Source: Erythrobacter sp. SG61-1L (lineage in GTDB: Bacteria; Pseudomonadota; Alphaproteobacteria; Sphingomonadales; Sphingomonadaceae). From it: DNA of 64,000 nucleotides. The position numbers and the translations under genes were made by a program. The DNA lies in the NCBI RefSeq assembly GCF_001305965.1, contig NZ_JXQC01000003.1:496001-560000 (forward strand), given 5' to 3'. Positions 17,828-25,334 of the stretch are shown piece after piece. Positions within the stretch are counted from its first letter, which is position 1. Each line of letters starts with the position of its first letter. Below the pieces are notes generated by a model. The model was not told where the DNA came from. It did not search any database and saw only the letters and a program-made list of their open reading frames with translations.

Positions 17828-18532
17828 ATGTCTGATCCGGTGAAGCTCACGCTCGTCGGCGCGACCGGGCTTGTCGGCCGCGCGGTGATGGAAGAACTGG
17901 TCGGCCGATCCGATTTCCGTCTGACTGCCATGGCCCGGCGCGAGGTTCCGCTGCCCAAGGGCGCGCGGATGGAAATGCGGCTGGCCCCGGTGGAACAATG
18001 GGGCGAAGTGCTGAACACGATCCGCCCGCAAGTGGTTGTCTGCGCGCTGGGCACAACCTGGCGCAAGGCCGGGCGGGAGGAGGATGCTTTCCGCGAGGTC
18101 GATTATTCGCTGGTGCTGGACGTTGCCCGCGCCGCGAAGGAAGCCGGGGCGTGGCATTTCATTTTCGTCTCTTCCGTCGGCGCCAATTCGGCGGCCAAGA
18201 ACTTCTACCTGCGGGTGAAGGGCGAAACGGAAAACGCGCTGGCCAAGCTGCATTTCAAGCGATTGGACATCCTGCGGCCCGGCCTGCTGCGCGGTGCGCG
18301 GCATGGCGACATGCGCCCGGCCGAAGGGCTGGGGCGGCTGGCCAGCCCGCTGACCGATCTTCTGCTGCAAGGGTCTTACCGCAAATATCGCTCCATCTCC
18401 GCCCACCGCCTGTCACAGGCGATCCTCGCGCTGGCGCGGGAAAAGGCAGGCGGGCGCTTCGTGCATGAGCATGACGGGCTGATGCGCGCGATCCATCGCT
18501 ATGAGTTGAAAGACCAGCAGGAACAGGCCTGA
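17828..18532 (+). CDS. NAD(P)-binding (atypical SDR, HTATIP2-like) protein
   Basis: The 234-residue protein starts LTLVGATGLVGRAVMEEL, a GATGLVG dinucleotide-binding motif, and has VVVCALGTTWRKAG, VDYSLVLDVARAAKEAG, FIFVSSVGAN and YLRVKGETENAL with the Tyr-x-x-x-Lys of atypical SDRs. The pattern resembles the HTATIP2/TIP30 group. No substrate is known. ATG 17828 was chosen; GTG 17816 is in frame. A near-exact duplication (AATGTNTGAGCGG-CC) spans the end of dgt and this start, so the ribosome-binding site is unclear. Confidence 0.85.
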   Translation: MSDPVKLTLVGATGLVGRAVMEELVGRSDFRLTAMARREVPLPKGARMEMRLAPVEQWGEVLNTIRPQVVVCALGTTWRKAGREEDAFREVDYSLVLDVARAAKEAGAWHFIFVSSVGANSAAKNFYLRVKGETENALAKLHFKRLDILRPGLLRGARHGDMRPAEGLGRLASPLTDLLLQGSYRKYRSISAHRLSQAILALAREKAGGRFVHEHDGLMRAIHRYELKDQQEQA

Positions 18533-18543
18533 GAACACGCCCC

Positions 18544-19137
18544 ATGAAACAGACCGCACCCGCCGCCGCCCGCAATCGCGATCCCATTGCCGAAGTGCTG
18601 CGTGGGGAGCTGCCGGAACAGGGCACGGTGCTGGAAATTGCGGCGGGCACGGGCGAACATGCGGTGCATTTCGCAGCGGCCTTCCCGGCGCTGCATTGGC
18701 AGCCGACCGACCCGGACCTCTCCGCGCTGCAATCCATCGCCGCATGGCGGGAAGAAGCTGGCCTGCCGAATTTGCGCGCACCGCTGGCGCTGGATGCCGC
18801 ATCCGCCGACTGGCCGGTTAGCGCCGCCGATGCCGTGGTGTGCATCAACATGATCCATATCAGCCCCTGGGCTTCCGCTGAGGGGCTGTTTGCAGGCGCG
18901 GCGCGGCTGCTGGGGCAGGGCGCCCCATTGGTGCTCTATGGCCCTTATCTGGAAGATGGGGTGGAGACTGCGCCGTCCAACATCGCCTTCGATCACTGGC
19001 TGAAGGAAAAGGACGCCCGCTTCGGCATCCGCCGGATCGAGGATGTGGACGCGCTGGCGGCAAGGAACGGCTTTGCCCGCACCAGCCGCGTGGAAATGCC
19101 GGCCAACAACCTCACGCTTACCTACCGCAAGCGCTAA
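18544..19137 (+). CDS. DUF938 family protein (SAM-methyltransferase-like)
   Basis: The 197-residue protein has a Rossmann-like methyltransferase core: VLEIAAGTGEHAVHFA (motif I), WQPTDPDLSAL, AVVCINMIHISPW, GAPLVLYGPYLEDG. These and the N-terminal RNRDPIAEVL are the hallmark of DUF938. Family members bind or are predicted to bind SAM; no substrate is established. It follows the NAD-binding gene by 11 bp and is likely co-transcribed with it and dgt. Confidence 0.9.
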   Translation: MKQTAPAAARNRDPIAEVLRGELPEQGTVLEIAAGTGEHAVHFAAAFPALHWQPTDPDLSALQSIAAWREEAGLPNLRAPLALDAASADWPVSAADAVVCINMIHISPWASAEGLFAGAARLLGQGAPLVLYGPYLEDGVETAPSNIAFDHWLKEKDARFGIRRIEDVDALAARNGFARTSRVEMPANNLTLTYRKR

Positions 19138-19161
19138 AGGCGGGCCGGCTTTGACCGGCGC

Positions 19162-19296
19162 TTACTTGTTGATCGCCTCTTCGCCCGTCTGGCCGACGGA
19201 TTCGATGTCGCGACCCAGGCCCTTCACCGTGTTGCAGGCAGAGGCGGTCAGCGCGATGGCGGCAAGGCCGGTGGCGATAACCAGTTTGCGAAGCAT
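19162..19296 (-). CDS. Entericidin A/B-like small lipoprotein
   Basis: A 44-residue peptide: hydrophobic signal (MLRKLVIATGLAAIALTAS), lipobox cysteine (TASAC) and the short amphipathic tail NTVKGLGRDIESVGQTGEE. This matches the entericidin family (EcnA/EcnB), small membrane lipoproteins linked to programmed lysis or stress in E. coli. AAGGA lies about 9 bases before ATG 19296. In sphingomonads such genes are common as single units. Confidence 0.88.
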   Translation of the reverse strand: MLRKLVIATGLAAIALTASACNTVKGLGRDIESVGQTGEEAINK

Positions 19297-19360
19297 GTCG
19301 TGTATTCCTTTTGCGGTTCTGGCCGAAGTCTATCGCTCCGGCCGGATTGATGAAAGATGA

Positions 19361-20305
19361 CTAAAGGGCGGCCTCTTTTTCGGCCAGCCGTGCGGCTTCC
19401 AGCCTCTGGCGGTGCAAATGGTGTTCGCGCCAGGCGATCACCAGCCCGGCCGCGATGATCATCGGCGCACCCAGCCATGTGGCTGTTGGGGGGAGCTGGT
19501 CCCAGATCAGCCAGCCGTAAAGCGTGGCCCAGATCAGCGAGGAATAATCCATCACGATCACGCTGGCCACGGCGCCATAGCGCAGGGCCGCCGTCAGCAG
19601 CAGCTGGCCCACCGTGCCGACCACGCCGATGCCCGCCAGCAAGGCCCATGTCGTCGCATCATGCGCCTTGCCTACGAAGGGCAGGAACAGGGCGGCGACC
19701 GGCGTGCTGAAGGCGGCGAACCAGAACACGATGGTCAGCGGCTTTTCCGTGCGGTTGAGGTCCGCCACCTGAATGGAGATCAGTGCGATCATGAAGGCCG
19801 CGCCCAGCGCCACCGCGGCGCCCAGCGGCTGGATATGTCCGCTGCCGGGCTGGGCGATCACGATCACGCCGATGAAGCCCAGCGCCACGGCGGTGGAGCG
19901 ATAGATGCCCACCTTCTCCTTCAGCAGGATAACGGAGAGGATCACCGCGAAGATCGGCGCGGTGAAGCCGAAGGTGGTCGCTTCCGCCAGCGGCAGCATG
20001 ATGAAGGCGCTGAAATTCAGCACCATGCCGATGGTGCCGTAAATGCCGCGCACGGCGTGGGTTCCGGGGCGATGAGTGCCCAGTTGGGCCAGCCCGCCGG
20101 TCGCCATGGCCCATGCCAGAATGATGGGAATGGTCAGCCCCTGCCGCCAGAACATGATTTCGGCGAGATGGACGCCATGCGCGGAGGCGAGCTTCACCAG
20201 CGCGGTCATGGTGGAGATCGCCGCGATCGCACCCAGCCTGATGAGCAGCGCCAGCAGCGGGCGATGCGGCGGAAGGGATGCTGGGCTGGCGGGGGCAGAG
20301 GGCAT
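19361..20305 (-). CDS. EamA/DMT-family transporter
   Basis: The 314-residue protein has ten hydrophobic helices in two EamA repeats, for example RLGAIAAISTMTALVK, MLPLAEATTFGFTAPIFAVILSVILLKE in the first half and YSSLIWATLYGWLIWDQLPP in the second. DMT transporters export metabolites or drugs; the substrate is unknown. I preferred ATG 20305 because AAGG lies 9 bases upstream; ATG 20311 is two codons earlier. It is divergent from the small membrane protein gene at 20382. Confidence 0.9.
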   Translation of the reverse strand: MPSAPASPASLPPHRPLLALLIRLGAIAAISTMTALVKLASAHGVHLAEIMFWRQGLTIPIILAWAMATGGLAQLGTHRPGTHAVRGIYGTIGMVLNFSAFIMLPLAEATTFGFTAPIFAVILSVILLKEKVGIYRSTAVALGFIGVIVIAQPGSGHIQPLGAAVALGAAFMIALISIQVADLNRTEKPLTIVFWFAAFSTPVAALFLPFVGKAHDATTWALLAGIGVVGTVGQLLLTAALRYGAVASVIVMDYSSLIWATLYGWLIWDQLPPTATWLGAPMIIAAGLVIAWREHHLHRQRLEAARLAEKEAAL

Positions 20306-20381
20306 GTGCATCCGCCTTAGCCGCACTGGGCCGCCGATCAAGCCCGCGTTGCGGCTTGCCGCAGGGCAGACCCGCGCCCAT

Positions 20382-20618
20382 ATGGCCCGCACCATGCTGC
20401 ATGAGCCTGATGCCCTGCGTTTCGCCAGCGACGCCACCCTGTTCGCCCTGTGGGGCGGGGCCTTGCTGTTGCTGGCGCTTGTCGCGATGTGGGCAGACAT
20501 CCGTCGCGCCAAGCGCAAGCACATCGACAAGGTCGGCTGGATGCCGTGGACCAAGCTGTTCTTCGTCTGCGCACTGGTGGGCCTGACCCTGATCGGGCTG
20601 GCAGTGAAGGGCGGATAG
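20382..20618 (+). CDS. Small two-helix membrane protein of unknown function
   Basis: The 78-residue protein has two transmembrane segments (FALWGGALLLLALVAMWA and LFFVCALVGLTLIGLAV) separated by a basic loop (DIRRAKRKHIDKVGWMPWT), giving an N-out/C-out or hairpin topology. I do not recognise a named family. ATG 20394 is an alternative start giving MLHEPDALRF. It is transcribed divergently from the EamA gene. Confidence 0.72.
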   Translation: MARTMLHEPDALRFASDATLFALWGGALLLLALVAMWADIRRAKRKHIDKVGWMPWTKLFFVCALVGLTLIGLAVKGG

Positions 20619-20640
20619 GGCCGAGGAATGGCAGGGCGGC

Positions 20641-20668
20641 TTGTCTGGAGTGCTGGAAAGCCTATATT
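20641..20668 (+). promoter_or_regulatory. Candidate promoter for the yjhX leader
   Basis: TTGTCT (20641-20646) and TATATT (20663-20668) are separated by 16 bases, close to sigma-70 consensus, with a predicted start near 20675. That would give a leader of about 150 nt before the yjhX start. Confidence 0.5.
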
Positions 20669-20702
20669 CTGAGTGAGCGCGGCGCTTGCCTGTCGCTCAC
20701 CC

Positions 20703-20744
20703 ATGGAGTGTGGATGTCCGAGCTTGTGTGATTTGGCTCTCTGA
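20703..20744 (+). CDS. Candidate upstream leader peptide ahead of yjhX
   Basis: An ATG opens a 13-codon frame reading MECGCPSLCDLAL with three cysteine codons. Its stop falls inside the left arm of a perfect hairpin at 20735-20757. A shorter ATG frame, MSELV, lies at 20714-20731. Neither has a strong ribosome-binding site. It is listed because E. coli topAI-yjhQ is known to be controlled by a small upstream ORF; expression here is unproven. Confidence 0.3.
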   Translation: MECGCPSLCDLAL

Positions 20745-20757
20745 ATTTCAGAGAGCC
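20735..20757 (+). promoter_or_regulatory. Perfect 10-bp hairpin in the yjhX leader
   Basis: GGCTCTCTGA and TCAGAGAGCC pair perfectly around ATT. The hairpin lies between the candidate leader peptide and the terminator at 20775, so it could act as an anti-terminator element or pause site. Confidence 0.6.
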
Positions 20758-20774
20758 TTGTGAAACCGGAACCG

Positions 20775-20802
20775 CCGGATGTCGTGCATCCGGGCGTTTT
20801 TT
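20775..20802 (+). terminator. Rho-independent terminator upstream of yjhX
   Basis: CCGGATG-TCGTG-CATCCGG (20775-20793) is followed by GCG and TTTTTT (20797-20802), a textbook intrinsic terminator. It lies 24 bases before the yjhX start, so it would end either the upstream small-gene transcript or act as an attenuator in the yjhX leader. Confidence 0.8.
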
Positions 20803-20825
20803 CACGCCTTTCACACGAGACTTCC

Positions 20826-21089
20826 ATGAATATCTCACGAAACGAACAGCGTGCGCTGCACGTTCTGGCCCTTGGCGGCCATATTCTGCATGAGCGGGGC
20901 GATGGCCCCAAGATCACTTCCGTCACCTGCTTCACCCGCGAGGGGTTGGTCCTGGCCGATTTCGACCTGACCCTCTTCAATCGGCTGCGGCGCAGGCGCC
21001 TGATCGTATCGCGATCCGGCAGCCCCTATCGCATATCGAAACGCGGCCTCGCCTCCGTGCGGGCACAACTCGACAATCGGGGGGCATGA
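20826..21089 (+). CDS. yjhX: YjhX/TopAI family toxin (topoisomerase I inhibitor)
   Basis: The 87-residue protein closely follows E. coli YjhX in layout: MNISRNEQRALHVLALGGHI, TCFTREGLVLADFDL, FNRLRRRRLI, GSPYRIS, GLASVRAQLDNRG. It has UPF0386 family length. In E. coli this protein (TopAI) binds and inhibits DNA topoisomerase I and is neutralised by the next gene product, YjhQ. The GNAT gene that follows here by one base makes the same gene pair. No strong ribosome-binding site is visible before the ATG, and an intrinsic terminator lies in the leader. Confidence 0.9.
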   Translation: MNISRNEQRALHVLALGGHILHERGDGPKITSVTCFTREGLVLADFDLTLFNRLRRRRLIVSRSGSPYRISKRGLASVRAQLDNRGA

Positions 21090-21090
21090 C

Positions 21091-21591
21091 ATGCTGATCC
21101 GCAATGAAGCGCCGGGCGATGCCCCGGCCATCGCACAGGTGGTGACGGAGGCGATGCGCCTGCTGCCGCAAGCCACCGGCACCGAGGCCCGCATAGTGGA
21201 CAGGCTGCGCCAAAGCGGCGCGCTCACCCTCTCGCTCGTCGCGGAGGATGGGGGCGTGGTCGTGGGCTATCTCGCTGCATCGGCGGCACGGATCGGGGAG
21301 CAAGGTGGCTGGGGGCTGATCGGCCCGCTGGCCGTTGCGCCTGAACGGCACCGGCAGGGGATCGGCTCGGCCCTGATGGCAGAAGCCATCCGCCGCTTGC
21401 GAGCGGACAGCCGGGGCGCGGCTCTGGTGGGCGATCCGGGCTATTACGGCCGGTTCGGCTTCCGGGCATTTCCCGGCCTGTTCGTGCCCGGCTGCCCGCC
21501 GGAAGTGGTGCAGGCCTTGCCCTTCGATGGAGAAGCGCCGCAGGGGGAACTGATCCACCATCCCGCCTTCGGGCTCGACCAGAAGGAATAA
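21091..21591 (+). CDS. GNAT family N-acetyltransferase, probable YjhQ-like antitoxin partner
   Basis: The 166-residue GNAT fold has IGPLAVAPERHRQGIGSALM, the acetyl-CoA pyrophosphate-binding R-x-x-G-x-G/A loop, followed by GDPGYYGRFGFRAFPGLFVPGCPPEVVQALPFDG, typical of YhbS/YjhQ-type acetyltransferases. It starts one base after yjhX stops. In E. coli YjhQ is a GNAT protein that acts as antitoxin to YjhX. That role here is inferred from synteny, not from a diagnostic residue. The S-acetylation target, if any, is unknown. Confidence 0.88.
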   Translation: MLIRNEAPGDAPAIAQVVTEAMRLLPQATGTEARIVDRLRQSGALTLSLVAEDGGVVVGYLAASAARIGEQGGWGLIGPLAVAPERHRQGIGSALMAEAIRRLRADSRGAALVGDPGYYGRFGFRAFPGLFVPGCPPEVVQALPFDGEAPQGELIHHPAFGLDQKE

Positions 21592-21670
21592 GGGATCAGG
21601 GCCGGGCCGCACCTTGCACGGGGCGGCCCGGCTTCGCCCCTTGCCAATCCGATCCACTCGCTGTAACTGC

Positions 21671-21790
21671 GCCCCGTCATCTGGGGAGTAGCCAGCCGCC
21701 GCAAGGCGGGCCTGCATGTCAACATACTTGGTCGAGAGGCCATGGTGTGCAGGGAACGGGGAACCACCGTTCGGGCGAGACCAATGGCAC
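21671..21790 (+). promoter_or_regulatory. yybP-ykoY manganese riboswitch
   Basis: The conserved blocks of the yybP-ykoY aptamer occur in order. GGGGAGTAGCC is at 21683-21693, GTCAACATACTTGG at 21718-21731, and GGGCGAGACCA at 21773-21783, with a GCCCC/GGGG closing pairing from 21671. This riboswitch senses Mn2+ and commonly controls UPF0016 or other manganese exporters, as here. Downstream, GGCCGGGCGT pairs with ACGCCCGGCC, ending next to the GGAG ribosome-binding site at 21854, suggesting translational control. Confidence 0.9.
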
Positions 21791-21864
21791 CGTTCCTCCG
21801 CTCGGCCGGGCGTGGGGAAGGGTGCTGTTGCTGTCTTGCTTACGCCCGGCCCCGGAGTTCTGCC

Positions 21865-22434
21865 TTGGAAGCCCTGCTTACATCCACCGCAGTGGTCGCT
21901 CTCGCCGAGATCGGCGACAAGACCCAATTGCTCGCCATCGTATTGGCCACCCGTTTCAGGCGGCCCGTGCCCATCATCATGGGCATTCTGGTGGCCACGC
22001 TGGCCAACCACTTCCTTGCCGCGCTGATCGGCGGGCAGGTTGCCTCGCTGCTTGACGGGCAGTGGTTCCGCTATGTCATCGCCGCATCCTTCATCGCCAT
22101 GGCCGCATGGACACTGGTGCCTGACAAGCTGGACGAAGCCGAACAGAAGCCCCCGCGCTTCGGGGCATTCGTCTCCACCACCATTGCCTTCTTCCTGGTG
22201 GAAATGGGCGACAAGACGCAGGTGGCCACCATCGCCCTTGGCGCGCAGTACCAGAACGCGGTGCTCGTCACGCTCGGCACCACCATGGGCATGATGATCG
22301 CCAATGTCCCGGCGGTGTTGCTGGGCAACCAGCTGATCAAGCGCATTCCGCTGGCCACCGTGCGCATGATCGCGGCGCTGCTGTTCCTCGTGATCGGCGT
22401 CTGGGTGCTGTTGCAGACCGCGGGTTGGGTGTGA
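21865..22434 (+). CDS. UPF0016/GDT1 family manganese exporter-like membrane protein
   Basis: The 189-residue protein contains the two family signatures E-x-G-D-K-(S/T): ALAEIGDKTQLLAIVLATRF near the N-terminus and LVEMGDKTQVATIALGAQY in the second half, each within a three-helix repeat, six helices in all. Relatives (MneA/MntX-like, TMEM165, Gdt1) export Mn2+ or exchange Ca2+/Mn2+ for protons. TTG 21865 is chosen because GGAG lies 7 bases upstream; ATGs further upstream fall inside the riboswitch. Control by the yybP-ykoY riboswitch supports a role in relief of manganese excess. Confidence 0.92.
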   Translation: MEALLTSTAVVALAEIGDKTQLLAIVLATRFRRPVPIIMGILVATLANHFLAALIGGQVASLLDGQWFRYVIAASFIAMAAWTLVPDKLDEAEQKPPRFGAFVSTTIAFFLVEMGDKTQVATIALGAQYQNAVLVTLGTTMGMMIANVPAVLLGNQLIKRIPLATVRMIAALLFLVIGVWVLLQTAGWV

Positions 22435-22505
22435 TGCGGAACGCTTCATCGGGCGGACAGTTGGGGGGCTTTATGCCCCCCGCTGGAACGAGAAAGGTGA
22501 TCCCC

Positions 22506-22889
22506 ATGAAATCGCTCGCTTTGGCCAGCCTGTCGGCGCTTGCGGCCCCCTTCGGCGTCGCCGCTGCGGAGCCTTCGGAAGAACGCGGCGCCTATCGCTG
22601 CAAGGTGGAAACCATGCGCAATGTCAGCATGGCCAAGAACCTGCCGATTGCCGAGCCCGAGCGGGTGTTCGCGCTGGATCGCCTTGAGGATCGCGGCGGC
22701 CAGCTGGTGCTGGAAGAAGTGGTTGTGGACCCGCATAGCGAAAGCCTCGTCACTCACAGGATCGACCCGGCGACGGGGCATTATGAAGCGAGCGCCATGC
22801 TGTCCGACCATGCGATGGGCGAGCAGTATCAGATCGAGTCCACCGGAACCTGCGAGCGGGTTCCGGCCAGCGTGGAGAGTGAGCAATGA
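22506..22889 (+). CDS. Secreted protein of unknown function
   Basis: The 127-residue protein has a signal peptide (MKSLALASLSALAAPFGVAAA) and a mature domain with two cysteines (YRCKVETM, TGTCERVP) likely disulfide-linked. No family is recognised. GAGAAAGG precedes ATG 22506. Its stop overlaps the start of the cytochrome c gene (ATGA), so the two are translationally coupled. Confidence 0.8.
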   Translation: MKSLALASLSALAAPFGVAAAEPSEERGAYRCKVETMRNVSMAKNLPIAEPERVFALDRLEDRGGQLVLEEVVVDPHSESLVTHRIDPATGHYEASAMLSDHAMGEQYQIESTGTCERVPASVESEQ

Positions 22890-23251
22890 AGGCTTTGCCA
22901 CTGGCCGCACTGGCGGGATTGCTGGCGTTGGGTGGCATTGCCCATGCCGAAGGCCAGGACGAATCCGCACTGGACGAAGGCCGCCAGATATTCCGCGATA
23001 CGGGCTGCAACCAGTGCCACAAGCTGGCCGATGCCAATTCCGCTGCGACCTATGCCCCGTCACTGGATGGAAATCCGCATATGTCGCGCGAACTGGTGCT
23101 GGACCGGTTGACCAATGGGCGCGGGGACATGCCCAGCTTCACTGGCATCCTTACCGACGAACAGATCGCAACTCTGGCCGATTATGTCAGCCGCGTTGCC
23201 GTGCCTGCCGCCGGTGCCGGTAGCGATACGGGTGGCGCAGCCGCCCATTGA
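22886..23251 (+). CDS. Small periplasmic c-type cytochrome
   Basis: The 121-residue protein has a signal peptide (KALPLAALAGLLALGGIAHA) and one haem-binding motif CNQCH (residues 41-45). The distal ligand Met is probably in DMPSFTGILTDEQIATLADYVS, the standard class I cytochrome c layout. It probably shuttles electrons in the periplasm; the partner is unknown. Translationally coupled to the preceding secreted protein. Confidence 0.9.
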   Translation: MKALPLAALAGLLALGGIAHAEGQDESALDEGRQIFRDTGCNQCHKLADANSAATYAPSLDGNPHMSRELVLDRLTNGRGDMPSFTGILTDEQIATLADYVSRVAVPAAGAGSDTGGAAAH

Positions 23252-23294
23252 TAGGGCATGATCGGTGCAGCCTTCGTTTGAGGAACCTGCACCG

Positions 23295-24284
23295 ATGCCC
23301 GTGATGACCGCCATGCAGATCGACGGCCCCGGCCATCCGCCCCACCGGGTGGAACGGCCTGTGCCAAGCCCCGGCGCGGGCGAGATATTGGTGGAAGTAT
23401 CGGCCTGCGGCGTGTGCCGCACGGACCTCCACGTGCTCGACGGCGAGGTGGAGGCGCATTATCCCGTCATCCCCGGCCACGAAATCGTCGGCCGGGTGGC
23501 GCAATTGGGGGAAGGGGTGACCGGCTTCTCCCTTGGCCAGCGGGTGGGCATTCCCTGGCTGGGCCATGCCTGCGGAACCTGTCCCTATTGCCGCGCGGGG
23601 CGTGAGAACCTGTGCGACAATCCACTGTTCACCGGGGCGACCCGCGATGGCGGCTATGCCACCCATGCCGTGGCCGATGCGCATTTCTGCTTCGCCTTGC
23701 CGGATCGCTTTTCCGATGTGGAGGCAGCCCCCTTGCTCTGCGCCGGGCTGATCGGCTGGCGCGCCCTGCGCATGGCAGGCGATGCGCCGGTGATCGGGCT
23801 GTATGGCTTCGGCGCGGCTGCCCATATCCTCGCCCAGATCGCCGCATGGCAGGGGCGGACGGTCTATGCCTTCACCCGCCCGGAGGATGCGGAAAGCCGT
23901 GCCTTTGCTCTCTCGCTTGGCTGCGCATGGGCTGGGGCATCCATGGATGCCCCGCCGCAGGACATGGACGCCGCGCTGATCTTCGCCCCGGTTGGCGAAC
24001 TGGTGCCGGCGGCGCTCAAACACGTCCGCAAGGGCGGACGCGTGGTCTGCGCGGGCATCTATATGAGCGACATTCCCTCGTTCCCTTACGCGGATTTATG
24101 GGGCGAGCGCGAAATCCTCTCCGTCGCCAACCTCACGCGGGAAGACGGGACGAGCTTCTTCGAAGTGGCGGAAAAGGCCGATCTGCACGTGGCAACCGAG
24201 ACTTTCCCTTTGGGAGAGGCGCCTTCGGCGCTGGCGAAATTACGCGCCGGGGCCTTGCAGGGCGCGGCGGTGCTGGTGCCTTGA
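23295..24284 (+). CDS. Zinc-dependent alcohol dehydrogenase (MDR family)
   Basis: This 329-residue medium-chain dehydrogenase has the catalytic zinc ligands in CGVCRTD (Cys41) and PGHE (His62), and the structural zinc cluster HACGTCPYCRAGRENLCDN. Its nucleotide loop is LYGFGAAAH instead of GLGGVG, a variant seen in the AdhA-like subgroup. It would oxidise primary or secondary alcohols with NAD(P). ATG 23295 has GAGGA about 10 bases upstream; an in-frame GTG at 23265 is less likely. Convergent with DUF3788 across a repeat. Confidence 0.92.
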   Translation: MPVMTAMQIDGPGHPPHRVERPVPSPGAGEILVEVSACGVCRTDLHVLDGEVEAHYPVIPGHEIVGRVAQLGEGVTGFSLGQRVGIPWLGHACGTCPYCRAGRENLCDNPLFTGATRDGGYATHAVADAHFCFALPDRFSDVEAAPLLCAGLIGWRALRMAGDAPVIGLYGFGAAAHILAQIAAWQGRTVYAFTRPEDAESRAFALSLGCAWAGASMDAPPQDMDAALIFAPVGELVPAALKHVRKGGRVVCAGIYMSDIPSFPYADLWGEREILSVANLTREDGTSFFEVAEKADLHVATETFPLGEAPSALAKLRAGALQGAAVLVP

Positions 24285-24324
24285 TTGAGTGCAGACTGTT
24301 TTGTGCCGCCCCATCCATTCACCT

Positions 24325-24470
24325 CCGCTCGTCCTGAGCCTGTCGAAGGACACGCGCTGCCGGTTGCCCCAAGACCGCACCTGAACCAGCATGGTGCACA
24401 ACATCTGCTGCTTGATCTTCACAGCGGATCAAATGTTGTGCGTGTCCTTCGACAGGCTCAGGACGAGCGG
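24325..24470. repeat. Paired inverted repeat (family A), copy 2, between convergent genes
   Basis: The 35-base arm at 24325-24359 is identical to 1804-1838, and its reverse complement follows at 24441-24470. It lies between convergent alcohol dehydrogenase and DUF3788 genes, the same context as copy 1. The 82-bp spacer differs from that of copy 1, so only the arms are conserved. The rest of this 273-bp gap holds a short GGCATCCA direct repeat (24485-24505) and nothing else recognisable. Confidence 0.88.
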
Positions 24471-24557
24471 GTGTTGGGCATAGAGGCATCCAGGCATCCA
24501 GGCATCTTCGGAACACAACCGAAATGGCGCGCTGCTCGATATGATGGAGAGGCCTGC

Positions 24558-25007
24558 CTAACCCTTTGGCCGCCGTTTCAACACCAGCAGCGCCGTAACA
24601 TCTTGCAGATCTTCGGCGGACAGGACGTCCACCTTGAGCCATTTGCCGTCGCGGAAGGCTTCGGTCTCGTCGAACAGGCGTGAGAGCCGGGCGCTGAAAC
24701 TGCTCCGCTGCGCCTCGAACTTCTCGCGCTCCGCCTCGCCCAACACGATGACGGCGGCAAACGAGCCATATTCGGGAAGCAGCGTGCAGAAGGCCCGGGA
24801 TTTCTTGTAGCGCAGCGCCCAGCCGTGCTTCTTGCCGCCATAGATCCAGTCCGGGCTGAAGATGCCGGGATAGGTCTGGGCAATCCATGCCCGCAGGGCA
24901 GTCCAACGGGCGAAGGCATCAGCGCCGATCCAGTCCCGGACCCTCTCGTCATCCGGCACCACGGTCTTGTCGGTCAGCCGGTCTGCTGGGCGGGGTGCGG
25001 TGGCCAT
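24558..25007 (-). CDS. DUF3788-family protein
   Basis: The 149-residue protein contains DWIYGGKKHGWALRYKKS, RAFCTLLPEYGSFAAVIVLG and KWLKVDVLSAEDLQDVTALLVLKRRPK, the pattern of DUF3788, a small cytoplasmic family related in fold to YdhG/DUF1801. No activity is known. AGGAGAG lies 6 bases before ATG 25007. Confidence 0.82.
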   Translation of the reverse strand: MATAPRPADRLTDKTVVPDDERVRDWIGADAFARWTALRAWIAQTYPGIFSPDWIYGGKKHGWALRYKKSRAFCTLLPEYGSFAAVIVLGEAEREKFEAQRSSFSARLSRLFDETEAFRDGKWLKVDVLSAEDLQDVTALLVLKRRPKG

Positions 25008-25334
25008 GCACTCTCTCCTGACGTCGGGTTCGCCGCGGAGGAGGCGCTGGTAGGCAGGGCTTGTCAAACACCTTTCCTACACGGTCGAAATCTGGCCTAA
25101 CCTCGTGGATGGAACCGCGCCGGAAACGACCCTCCAAATGCCCCGCAAGGCAGCATGACGAAAAGTCACACTTCGCTGCGCGCGAAATGTCTCTGCATTG
25201 CGCCGATGCTGCAAATAAAACACGTGATTACAAAATCATGCCTCCGGCTTCGCGCAAGATGTCGAAGCCGAAGGTCACAGAGTTTCGCTGGTCGTTCCGT
25301 GTCACTTTCCCGCCAGGCAGCGGGGTGTGCAGCC
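25008..25334. other. Intergenic region between DUF3788 and cpaF
   Basis: This 327-bp gap lies upstream of DUF3788 and downstream of cpaF (both on the minus strand). CGGCTTCG (25245-25252) and CGAAGCCG (25263-25270) form an 8-bp stem followed on the minus strand by GGCATGATTTT, a weak candidate terminator for cpaF. I see no gene. Confidence 0.5.
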
